Below, one piece after another: positions 7,766 through 14,969 of a stretch of DNA of 40,725 nucleotides. Position numbers and translations under genes: made by a program. Location: the NCBI GenBank assembly GCA_014804355.1, contig JAAUZY010000057.1, positions 1 through 40,725 of the forward strand, given 5' to 3'. A model generated the notes under the pieces. That model made no database searches. It worked only from the letters and a program-made list of their open reading frames with translations, and was not told the DNA's origin. This DNA is from Lachnospiraceae bacterium (GTDB lineage: Bacteria; Bacillota; Clostridia; Lachnospirales; Lachnospiraceae). Positions within the stretch are counted from its first letter, which is position 1. Every line of letters starts with the position of its first letter.

Positions 7766-7927
7766 ATAAGGAGTTTTGGGCTTCCGGCGGTGATGATCCG
7801 GTAATTTTGCTTGAAACAAGCAACAGTTATTCAGAAACAATAACATATAACATTGCCGGAAGGCGGAAATTATATTGATATTATGGGAAATAACTTTACA
7901 GGGCATTTAGAAATGAATATGGAATAA
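7759..7927 (+). pseudogene. Frameshifted C-terminal remnant of an unidentified protein
   Basis: Directly after the permease stop, one frame reads LVDKEFWASGGDDPVILLET and continues to a stop at about 7875. The next frame picks up at about 7863 with GGNYIDIMGNNFTGHLEMNM and stops at 7925-7927. The join at the GCCGGAAGGCGG stretch looks like a single-base frameshift in an originally continuous protein. No start codon with a ribosome-binding site is present. This is probably the tail of a gene whose front was lost when the exporter module was inserted or rearranged. Family unknown. Confidence 0.5.
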
Positions 7928-7933
7928 AATAAT

Positions 7934-7990
7934 CTGCCGCACGATGACAAAAGAAAAAAGCCATCGCCCGGCAGTCATATTTTAGTGTTT
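7934..7990 (+). terminator. Likely terminator of the exporter operon
   Basis: CTGCCG (7934-7939) pairs with CGGCAG (7969-7974), with an inner CGATG/CATCG pair, and T-rich sequence (TATTTTAGTGTTTTT) follows. The loop is large and A-rich, so strength is uncertain. Confidence 0.5.
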
Positions 7991-8062
7991 TTATTTTGCG
8001 GTGGCTTTGTGAAGGATTTGAGCTTTTCTAAGTCATACATTGGAAATATAAAAATCCTTCGA

Positions 8063-8091
8063 TTTACTTTTAAGCCTTACTATGCTATACT
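8063..8091 (+). promoter_or_regulatory. Extended -10 sigma-A promoter for ychF
   Basis: TTTACT (8063-8068), a 17-bp spacer and TATACT (8086-8091) preceded by TGC give a good extended -10 promoter. The transcript would have a leader of about 87 nt before ychF. This is the main recognisable feature of the gap 7928-8184 besides the terminator. Confidence 0.7.
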
Positions 8092-8184
8092 ATCATAGCT
8101 GTTGAGGCTTTTCAGATTTTGAAATAATATGGACGAATATGACAAAATGAATGAAAATGAGTAAACATGGAGGAATAAGATAAA

Positions 8185-9282
8185 ATGAAACTAGGAATCG
8201 TAGGGCTCCCCAACGTGGGCAAGAGCACCCTTTTTAATTCACTGACCAAAGCAGGCGCGGAATCTGCGAACTATCCGTTCTGTACCATCGATCCGAACAT
8301 CGGTATCGTGTCGGTGCCGGATGAGAGGCTGAAACTTCTGGGTGATATGTATCACTCGAAAAAAGTAACGCCGGCTACGATCGAATTTGTGGATATCGCC
8401 GGTCTGGTGAAGGGCGCGTCTAAGGGAGAAGGACTGGGCAACCAGTTCTTAAGCAATATCCGTGAGGTGGACGCGGTCGTGCATGTAGTGAGATGTTTCG
8501 AGGACAGCAATATCGTACACGTGGACGGCACCATCGACCCGCTGCGGGATATCGAGACCATTAATCTGGAATTGATCTTTTCGGATATTGAGATTCTGGA
8601 CAGAAGAATCGCCAAGACCGCCAAGGTGGCGAAAATGGACAAGACAGTTGCCAAAGAGTATGCGCTTCTTGAGAGAATCAAGGCGCATCTGGAAGAGGGC
8701 AAACTGGCGAAAGGATTCGAGACGGAAGATGAAGACGAGGCGGCGCTTCTTGCGTCCTATAATCTGTTGACCTATAAGCCTGTGATCTTCGCGGCGAACG
8801 TGGCGGAGGACGATCTGTCGGACGACGGTGCTTCCAATGCGGGGGTGGCGAAAGTGAAAGAGTTTGCTGCAGCAAACGACAGTGAGGTGTTCGTGATCTG
8901 TGCGCAGATCGAGCAGGAAATTGCGGAGCTGGATGAGGAAGAGACAGCGATGTTCTTAGAAGATCTGGGGCTGTCCGAGTCCGGGCTGCAGAAACTGATT
9001 AAGGCGAGCTATCGGATTCTCGGTCTGATGAGCTTCCTTACGGCAGGAGAAGATGAGACGAGAGCATGGACCATTAGGAACGGTACGAAGGCGCCTCAGG
9101 CGGCCGGTAAGATACATACCGATTTCGAGAGAGGATTTATTAAGGCGGAAGTGGTCAATTATAAGGATTTGCTGGAACAGGGCTCTCTTGCGGCAGCCAG
9201 AGAGAAAGGCTTGGTCGGTATGGAAGGCAAAGATTATATCGTGCAAGACGGAGATGTGATCTTGTTTCGGTTCAACGTATAA
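8185..9282 (+). CDS. ychF: Ribosome-binding GTPase/ATPase YchF
   Basis: This 365-residue protein has the standard length for the universal Obg-family P-loop protein YchF (EngD/OLA1), which binds ribosomes and often prefers ATP. The G1 loop is [12 protein letters not shown] (about 6-17), the G3-type motif is [12 protein letters not shown] and the G4-like motif is FAANVAED. A coiled insertion (about 125-200) and the C-terminal TGS domain ([20 protein letters not shown], then [13 protein letters not shown]) complete the family architecture. GGAGG lies upstream of the ATG. It is transcribed with lgt, 48 nt downstream, with no terminator between them. Confidence 0.97.
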   Translation: MKLGIVGLPNVGKSTLFNSLTKAGAESANYPFCTIDPNIGIVSVPDERLKLLGDMYHSKKVTPATIEFVDIAGLVKGASKGEGLGNQFLSNIREVDAVVHVVRCFEDSNIVHVDGTIDPLRDIETINLELIFSDIEILDRRIAKTAKVAKMDKTVAKEYALLERIKAHLEEGKLAKGFETEDEDEAALLASYNLLTYKPVIFAANVAEDDLSDDGASNAGVAKVKEFAAANDSEVFVICAQIEQEIAELDEEETAMFLEDLGLSESGLQKLIKASYRILGLMSFLTAGEDETRAWTIRNGTKAPQAAGKIHTDFERGFIKAEVVNYKDLLEQGSLAAAREKGLVGMEGKDYIVQDGDVILFRFNV

Positions 9283-9330
9283 TAGCAATGAGCAGCTGCG
9301 GGTTTTCGTATTTGCAAAAAAGGAGTTATT

Positions 9331-10269
9331 GTGCAGGACATAATGAATGTAACGGACATTGCGTTCCCGAATCTTGGAATCTATTTGAATCATGTGCCGA
9401 AGAGTTTCAGTATCTTCGGATTTCAGGTCGCTCTATACGGCGTGATCATCGGGATCGGCGTCTTGTGCGGCGTACTGATGGCTGCTCATGTGGCGAAGAA
9501 AGAGAATCTGGATCCGGATCTGATCTGGGATTTTGCCATTTATGCCATTATTTTTTCCATCATCGGAGCAAGGATCTATTATGTGGTCTTCCAGTGGGAT
9601 ATGTATAAGAACAACCTGATCAGCATATTGAATCTGCGAAACGGCGGGCTGGCGATCTACGGCGCGGTGATTGCGGCATTTACTACGCTGTGGGTATACT
9701 GCAAAGTGAAGAAATGCAGTTTCCTGCAGCTCGCGGATATCTGTGTTCCCGGGCTGGTGCTCGGACAGGTGATCGGCCGCTGGGGTAATTTTACAAACCG
9801 GGAAGTATTCGGTGAGTACACGGAGAATCTGCTGGCCATGCGGCTGCCGGTGGAGGCCGTCAGGAGCGTTGATATTTCGGAGAACATAGCAAGGCATATT
9901 ACCGAGGGAACGAATTATATACAGGTGCACCCTACATTCCTCTACGAGAGTCTATGGAATCTGGTGCTTCTTCTGATTATGCTGGCATACAGGCAGCATA
10001 AGAAATTCCAGGGCGAGATGTGGCTGCTGTATCTGGGCGGTTATGGTCTGGGCAGAGCATGGATCGAGGGAATCCGCACGGACACGCTCTTTATCCCCCA
10101 CACGACGCTGGCAGTATCCCAAGTGTTGGCAGTGACGCTTTTCGTGGTGTCGCTTGCGGCGGATATTTTGATCCGCAGACGATTGGCAAGGGGTATGAGT
10201 ACGCCGGTTGCGACGGTGCAGGCAGGGGTTAAGAAGAAGCAGGAGGATGATAGAGGAGAACACAAATAA
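9331..10269 (+). CDS. lgt: Prolipoprotein diacylglyceryl transferase
   Basis: Lgt transfers diacylglycerol from phosphatidylglycerol to the lipobox cysteine of prolipoproteins at the outer face of the membrane. The 312-residue protein shows about seven membrane segments. It carries the Lgt signature GRWGNFTNREVFGE (about 150-163), YGAVIAAF upstream of it and the conserved HPTFLYES (about 200-207). The GTG at 9331 is chosen because AAAGGAG ends 5 nt upstream; an in-frame ATG at 9343 is too far from that site. Residues are conserved where expected, including the Arg of GRWGNF. It ends in a basic tail and is followed by two terminators. Confidence 0.96.
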   Translation: MQDIMNVTDIAFPNLGIYLNHVPKSFSIFGFQVALYGVIIGIGVLCGVLMAAHVAKKENLDPDLIWDFAIYAIIFSIIGARIYYVVFQWDMYKNNLISILNLRNGGLAIYGAVIAAFTTLWVYCKVKKCSFLQLADICVPGLVLGQVIGRWGNFTNREVFGEYTENLLAMRLPVEAVRSVDISENIARHITEGTNYIQVHPTFLYESLWNLVLLLIMLAYRQHKKFQGEMWLLYLGGYGLGRAWIEGIRTDTLFIPHTTLAVSQVLAVTLFVVSLAADILIRRRLARGMSTPVATVQAGVKKKQEDDRGEHK

Positions 10270-10280
10270 GGTGAAAAATT

Positions 10281-10308
10281 GCGGCGGGAAAAGTTCTGCC
10301 GCTTTTTT
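10281..10308 (+). terminator. Intrinsic terminator after lgt
   Basis: GCGGC (10281-10285) pairs with GCCGC (10298-10302), extended inward by weaker pairs, and TTTTTT follows. It sits 12 nt after the lgt stop. Confidence 0.8.
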
Positions 10309-10339
10309 GTACAAATTATTATAATATCGTATACAGACA

Positions 10340-10384
10340 GGACCTTTCGTCGGCTCGAGTCGAGTCGACAAAAGGTTCTTTTTC
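10340..10384 (+). terminator. Second hairpin terminator upstream of the dcw cluster
   Basis: GGACCTTT...GTCG (10340-10352) pairs with CGAC...AAAGGTTC (10366-10378) around a loop containing the alternating GGCTCGAGTCGAGT, then TTCTTTTTC. The loop itself is self-complementary. It insulates the division cluster from ychF-lgt. Confidence 0.65.
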
Positions 10385-10431
10385 TTATTTGTCCGCAGTA
10401 TTAAAAAATCCCGATTATACGTAACTTTTCC

Positions 10432-10507
10432 TTGCATTATCCCCTTATATAGTATAAAATTAGATTAAAAGTGGTGGAAAGTGGTACAAAGTGGAATGAA
10501 GTGGAGA
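10432..10507 (+). promoter_or_regulatory. mraZ promoter with four MraZ boxes
   Basis: TTGCAT (10432-10437) and TATAAAAT (10453-10460) form a sigma-A-type promoter. Immediately downstream, AAAGTGG-type units start at 10468, 10478, 10488 and 10498 (GTGG at 10471, 10481, 10491, 10501), exactly 10 bp apart. Such phased GTG-containing repeats are the known binding sites of MraZ, which autoregulates its operon. Their position over the start of transcription predicts repression of the cluster by MraZ. Confidence 0.85.
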
Positions 10508-10647
10508 AAATAGACCACAAATTCCCCGAAATGGACCTGAATTTCCGTGGCAGGCCACTTACATGTTACAGACGCGCATGCGGTCATATGGAAGACAATA
10601 TGACCATCGTGAAGATACATGGATGCGCAGGGCAAAGGTGATCGATG
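10508..10647 (+). other. Untranslated leader of mraZ
   Basis: About 140 nt separate the MraZ boxes from the mraZ start; together with the promoter and terminators this fills the gap after lgt. A small GTGG/CCAC hairpin (around 10547-10558) is visible. No open frame with a credible ribosome-binding site is seen. Confidence 0.4.
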
Positions 10648-11079
10648 ATGTTTATGGGCGAATACAATCACACAATCGACACCAAAGGCAGGCTGATCAT
10701 CCCTTCGAAATTCAGGGAAGCGCTGGGAGATACCTTCGTGGTAACGAAAGGGCTGGATGGCTGCCTGTTTGTGTATGACAATGAAGAATGGAGCGCATTC
10801 GAAGAGAAGCTGAAAGCTCTGCCCATTACGAATAAAGAGGCCAGACAGTTCGTGAGATTCTTTCTGGCGGGGGCAGCGGAAGTAGAAGTGGATAAACAGG
10901 GAAGAATCCTTGTTCCGAACATTTTGAGAGAATTCGCACAGATCAGTAAAGATGTGGTACTGATCGGTGTGGCAAGCCGGATAGAGATCTGGAGCAAAGA
11001 ACGGTTCGACGGTATGGCAACATACGAGGATATGGATGAGATCGCAGAGCATATGGCGCAGCTCGGACTGGGAATATAA
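10648..11079 (+). CDS. mraZ: Transcriptional regulator MraZ
   Basis: MraZ is a DNA-binding protein built from two AbrB-like (SpoVT) domains; it forms rings and controls its own dcw operon. The 143-residue product begins [16 protein letters not shown], the canonical N-terminus, with the [14 protein letters not shown] motif in the first half. The matching second-half motif is [14 protein letters not shown]. The ATG at 10648 is preferred over the adjacent ATG at 10645 by similarity to known MraZ starts; AAAGGTG is 7 nt upstream. Its own binding boxes are visible in the promoter. It is followed by rsmH 39 nt downstream, the standard order. Confidence 0.97.
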   Translation: MFMGEYNHTIDTKGRLIIPSKFREALGDTFVVTKGLDGCLFVYDNEEWSAFEEKLKALPITNKEARQFVRFFLAGAAEVEVDKQGRILVPNILREFAQISKDVVLIGVASRIEIWSKERFDGMATYEDMDEIAEHMAQLGLGI

Positions 11080-11118
11080 GAGCAGCAGGAATCGGGTGCT
11101 TTGCTACAGAGGTTAGAG

Positions 11119-12054
11119 ATGGAATTTAAACATACATCAGTTCTTTTAGAGGAAACGATAGATAATCTACGGATCAGACCGGACGGGGTCTATGTGGACG
11201 GTACACTGGGCGGTGGCGGGCATGCCTGCCGCGTAGCCGGGGAGCTTGGAGAAAACGGAAGGCTTATCGGTATTGATCAGGATGAAGCCGCTATCGAGGC
11301 GGCAGGTTTAAGGCTTAAACCTTTTGAGCGGAAGGTGACATTGATTCGCGACAATTACCGTAACGCACGGACAGTGCTTAGGCAGATCGGGATTGAGAAA
11401 GCAGACGGAATCGTGCTGGATCTGGGAGTATCGTCCTTCCAGCTGGATAATGCGGAGAGAGGATTTTCCTATAAATATGATACGGCACTGGACATGCGGA
11501 TGGATCTGCGGCAGTCACTGACCGCTGCGGATATCGTGAATCAGTATACGGAAATGCAGCTTTATCACGTGATCAGGGATTATGGGGAAGAGCAGTTTGC
11601 CAAGAATATCGCAAAACATATTGTAAACGCCAGATCGGACACGCCCATAGAGACAACAGGGCAGCTTAATGAGATCATCAAGGCGGCGATACCGGCGAAG
11701 ATGAGGGCGACGGGAGGACATCCTTCCAAGAGAACTTTTCAGGCGATCCGGATCGAGTGCAATCGGGAACTGGAAGTGCTCAGGGATTCGTTGGACGAGC
11801 TTATCGATATGTTAAATCCGGGCGGAAGAATCTGTATCATCACATTTCATTCGCTGGAAGACAGGATCGTGAAGACGGCTTTTAAGAAAAATGAGAATCC
11901 GTGTACGTGTCCGCCGGATTTTCCGGTGTGTGTATGCGGGCAGGTGTCGAGAGGCAGAGTCATCACCAGAAAACCGATTCTGCCGTCATCGGAAGAATTG
12001 GAGAATAATAAGAGAGCAAAAAGTGCAAAACTCAGGGTTTTTGAGAAGAAATAA
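11119..12054 (+). CDS. rsmH: 16S rRNA (cytosine-1402-N4)-methyltransferase RsmH
   Basis: RsmH (MraW) methylates N4 of C1402 in the 16S rRNA P site using S-adenosylmethionine. The 311-residue length is normal. Visible features are the N-terminal [11 protein letters not shown], the SAM-binding motif [10 protein letters not shown] (about residues 28-37), [19 protein letters not shown], and the C-terminal [14 protein letters not shown] 11119 is chosen because AGAGG is just upstream; an in-frame TTG at 11101 is possible but lacks a site. It stands between mraZ and the ftsL-like gene as in most Bacillota dcw clusters. Confidence 0.97.
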   Translation: MEFKHTSVLLEETIDNLRIRPDGVYVDGTLGGGGHACRVAGELGENGRLIGIDQDEAAIEAAGLRLKPFERKVTLIRDNYRNARTVLRQIGIEKADGIVLDLGVSSFQLDNAERGFSYKYDTALDMRMDLRQSLTAADIVNQYTEMQLYHVIRDYGEEQFAKNIAKHIVNARSDTPIETTGQLNEIIKAAIPAKMRATGGHPSKRTFQAIRIECNRELEVLRDSLDELIDMLNPGGRICIITFHSLEDRIVKTAFKKNENPCTCPPDFPVCVCGQVSRGRVITRKPILPSSEELENNKRAKSAKLRVFEKK

Positions 12055-12114
12055 TATCGCAAGGCTGTGGGGAAGAAAAGCAGAAAGAAAGTAATAAAAG
12101 GGGAAAGAAAGATC

Positions 12115-12600
12115 ATGGCGTCAACGCAAAGAACAGTAAACCGAAACCGTATGACTGACGGAAGAAATCGCTATTATGTACAGGGCAGTGCAGTCAGAAA
12201 GTTAGATGTCACGAAAGAAATCGAGAGAAGGCCGCAGAAGAAGATCAGCAACACGGCGCGCAAGAACAGAGAAAAAGCGAAGCATATGAGCGCGGGCTAT
12301 GTGTTATTCTTATGTGCAGCGCTTGTAGTGACAGGATTTATTCTGGTTAATTACATCGGGCTGCAGTCGGATATTACCAGCAGTGTGAAGCATATTTCCG
12401 CGCTGGAGAAACAGCTTAACGATTTAAAGCTTGCAAATGATGAGGAATATAGTAGAATAACAAGTAGTGTAAACTTAGAAGAGGTCAAGAGGATCGCGCT
12501 TCAGGAGCTTGGTATGCAGTATGCAAAAGAGGGACAGATCATTTCTTTCCAAAGCGAAAACAATGATTATGTCAAGCAGATGGCAGATATTCCACAGTAG
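12115..12600 (+). CDS. ftsL: FtsL-like septum protein
   Basis: This 161-residue bitopic membrane protein matches FtsL by position (between rsmH and the class B PBP gene) and by architecture. It has a basic cytoplasmic N-terminus (about 1-58), one membrane helix (VLFLCAALVVTGFILVNYI, about 63-81) and an extracellular coiled-coil stretch (about 84-112). A conserved-looking NLEEVKRIALQELGM segment follows. FtsL bridges DivIB, DivIC and the septal PBP. The N-terminal extension is longer than in Bacillus, common in clostridia. Sequence identity in this family is low, so the call rests on synteny and topology. Confidence 0.85.
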   Translation: MASTQRTVNRNRMTDGRNRYYVQGSAVRKLDVTKEIERRPQKKISNTARKNREKAKHMSAGYVLFLCAALVVTGFILVNYIGLQSDITSSVKHISALEKQLNDLKLANDEEYSRITSSVNLEEVKRIALQELGMQYAKEGQIISFQSENNDYVKQMADIPQ

Positions 12601-12631
12601 TACCGGTCAGCGTTCCTAAGTAGGTGAGTAT

Positions 12632-14899
12632 TTGGACAGTCAGGTAAGCAGGAGAAGTTCTATTAACAGATTTACAATTAAAATGCAGAAGAAGCTGCTG
12701 GTGTTGTTTCTTATAATACTGGCGGCCTTTGCAGGGCTCAGCGCACAGTTGTATCTGATTACCAGAGACAACGGCGAGGAGTACAAGAGACAGGTATTGT
12801 CGCAGCAGGAGTATGACTCGACGACAATACCTTTTAAACGTGGTGACATCACGGACTCCAACGGTACGATTCTGGCGGTCAGCAATAAAGTGTACAATGT
12901 CATATTGGATACAAAGATCCTGATGCGCAAGGAAGAAAATCTGGAACCGACTTTGAATGCGTTGAAGCGCTGCTTCAATATTGATACCAATGAGGTGAGA
13001 AGCTATATTGCGAGTCATCCGGAGTCTTCTTACTATGTGATGGCGAGGCGCGTGGAATATGAGAAGATGAACGCTTTTCAGGAGCTGGCGAAGGATCCGG
13101 AGGCCGGTGCGAACATTAAGGGCGTGTGGTTTGAGAGCGAGTATAAGAGAGAATATCCGAATGGCTCGCTGGCTTGTGATGTGATCGGATTTACTACCAG
13201 CGACAATCGGGGAACGTACGGGCTGGAAGAGTATTATAATGATATATTGAGCGGAATCAACGGCAGAGAGTACGGTTACCTGAATGATGATTCCAATCTG
13301 GAGCGGACTACCATAGCGGCACAGGACGGCTGTAATATACAGTTATCCATCGATGCCAATGTCCAGAGCATTGTGGAAAAATATTTAAAGGAGTTTAACG
13401 AGGAGTATAAGGACAATTATCGGCCGGGCAACGGAGCGGAGAACGTCGGATGTATCATTATGGAGGTGAATACGGGCAGAGTGCTGTCGATGGCAGGATA
13501 TCCGGATTTTGATCTGAATGATACGAGAAATACGGAGAATCTGATCGGAATGCCGCTTGTGGATGACAAGGGAATGCGCACGGGAGAGTATGTAACACAG
13601 GAGATTATAGATGGCATGAATGATCAGGCCATGTACCTGCAGTTAAATGCTCTGTGGAAGAATTTCTGTATTGTGGATACTTATGAACCGGGGTCTGTGG
13701 CGAAGCCTTTTACGGTAGCGGCAGCGATTGAGAGTGGCGCAATTACCGGTACAGAGTCTTATAACTGTGAGGGATCTCTGCATGTGGGAGATCATGATAT
13801 CAGCTGCCATCAGACGTTTGGAGACGGATACCTTACCGTGCAGCAGGGGATTGAGCGGTCCTGTAACGTGGTGCTGATGAATGTGGCGTTTGCACTGGGG
13901 AAAGATCGTTTTGTTGACTACCAGCATCTGTTTGGCTTTGGTCTGAAGACGAATATTGATCTGGCGGGTGAGGCGCGGACAGTGACGATGGTGTTCAATA
14001 AGAAGACGATCGGACCTACGGATCTCGCCACCAATTCTTTTGGACAGAGTTTTAACGCGACTATGATACAGATGATCACAGGATTCTGCTCTCTCATCAA
14101 CGGCGGTTACTATTATGAGCCTCATGTTGTGGATAAGATTACGACTGCGGACGGTGCCACACGGGAGAATGTGCAGCCGAGGGTGCTGAAACAGACGGTT
14201 TCCCAGTCTACCAGCGAGACGATTAAAGAATTCTGCAATACCGTTGTGACGGGCGAGAAGGGTACGGGCAAGACCGCAAGACCGGCAGGGTATATGATCG
14301 GCGGTAAGACAGGGACGGCGGAGACGCTGCCTCGTAAGAATAAAGAGTACGTAGTGTCCTTTATGGGTTATGCGCCGGCGGATGATCCGGAGATTGCGAT
14401 CTATGTGGTTGTGGACAGGCCTAATGTGTTTGCTCAGGATGATGCGAAGTATGCTACGAGGATCGTCAGGAAAATACTGACGGAAGTGCTTCCATATCTG
14501 AATATTTTCATGACGGAGGAACTCAGCGATACGGAACGGGAGGAGCTGGAGGCTCTGCAGATCCAGATCAGAACACCGGAACCGGCAGATGAAGAAGGGC
14601 AGCTTAATGAGGAAGGCAATCCCATCGATCCGGACGGCGGGCAGACCGGGAAAGAGGAAGAAAACGGTGAAGAAGGAGAAACACCGGAGGCCGCCGCGGC
14701 ACGTGAGAGATGGAAAAGTTTCCCGAAAGATCCGGAGACGGGCTATCTGAAAGATCCCGATACAGGTTATCTGTATGATCCGGAGACAGGCACACAGGTG
14801 TATGGCGGCAGTTTTGTGGATGATGAGACACAAGAAGATCCGGAGAGCGGGACAGAAGGGGAAAAAGCCCCACAGGAAGAGCCGGAAACAACAGAATAG
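12632..14899 (+). CDS. Class B penicillin-binding protein with acidic C-terminal tail (PBP2B/FtsI-like)
   Basis: This D,D-transpeptidase would crosslink septal peptidoglycan together with FtsW. It has a basic N-terminus, a membrane helix (about 20-41), a PBP-dimer domain (about 60-235) and a transpeptidase domain. The active-site motif is SVAK (Ser355-Lys358), followed by SCN (410-412) and KTG (559-561). The TTG at 12632 follows AGGTGAG closely; ATG 12683 (residue 18) is an alternative that would shorten only the cytoplasmic tail. After about residue 640 comes an unusual acidic low-complexity tail of about 115 residues. It includes three 8-residue-spaced units DPETGYL/DPDTGYL/DPETGTQ (700-722) where PASTA domains might occur in relatives. 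Position after ftsL supports the pbpB role. Confidence 0.92.
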   Translation: MDSQVSRRSSINRFTIKMQKKLLVLFLIILAAFAGLSAQLYLITRDNGEEYKRQVLSQQEYDSTTIPFKRGDITDSNGTILAVSNKVYNVILDTKILMRKEENLEPTLNALKRCFNIDTNEVRSYIASHPESSYYVMARRVEYEKMNAFQELAKDPEAGANIKGVWFESEYKREYPNGSLACDVIGFTTSDNRGTYGLEEYYNDILSGINGREYGYLNDDSNLERTTIAAQDGCNIQLSIDANVQSIVEKYLKEFNEEYKDNYRPGNGAENVGCIIMEVNTGRVLSMAGYPDFDLNDTRNTENLIGMPLVDDKGMRTGEYVTQEIIDGMNDQAMYLQLNALWKNFCIVDTYEPGSVAKPFTVAAAIESGAITGTESYNCEGSLHVGDHDISCHQTFGDGYLTVQQGIERSCNVVLMNVAFALGKDRFVDYQHLFGFGLKTNIDLAGEARTVTMVFNKKTIGPTDLATNSFGQSFNATMIQMITGFCSLINGGYYYEPHVVDKITTADGATRENVQPRVLKQTVSQSTSETIKEFCNTVVTGEKGTGKTARPAGYMIGGKTGTAETLPRKNKEYVVSFMGYAPADDPEIAIYVVVDRPNVFAQDDAKYATRIVRKILTEVLPYLNIFMTEELSDTEREELEALQIQIRTPEPADEEGQLNEEGNPIDPDGGQTGKEEENGEEGETPEAAAARERWKSFPKDPETGYLKDPDTGYLYDPETGTQVYGGSFVDDETQEDPESGTEGEKAPQEEPETTE

Positions 14900-14913
14900 A
14901 GCAAATTAAGAAT

Positions 14914-14967
14914 AACCTCATAAAAACGGTAATAAATTATATTAATACCTTTTTGTGAGGTTTTCTT
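14914..14967 (+). terminator. Long hairpin between the two PBP genes that also covers a ribosome-binding site
   Basis: AACCTCA (14914-14920), AAAA and GGTAAT pair with ATTA-ACC, TTTT and TGAGGTT (14956-14962), and TTTTCTTG follows. It resembles an intrinsic terminator, but the GTGAGG in its 3' arm is the only ribosome-binding site for the next gene. It may attenuate transcription, translation, or both. Confidence 0.6.
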
Positions 14968-14969
14968 GT

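Noticed and set aside
10563-10778. A 71-codon frame crossing the mraZ start
   Set aside because: It overlaps mraZ out of frame, lacks a site and reads as Arg/His-rich shadow.
12115-12600. The FtsL-like gene considered as divIC/ftsB
   Set aside because: Topology is similar, but its place between rsmH and the PBP gene is the ftsL position; divIC normally lies elsewhere in Bacillota.
13643-14833. A 396-codon open frame on the minus strand opposite the first PBP gene
   Set aside because: It is rich in His, Arg and Cys, has no domain pattern or ribosome-binding site, and lies wholly antisense to a gene with all three PBP motifs.
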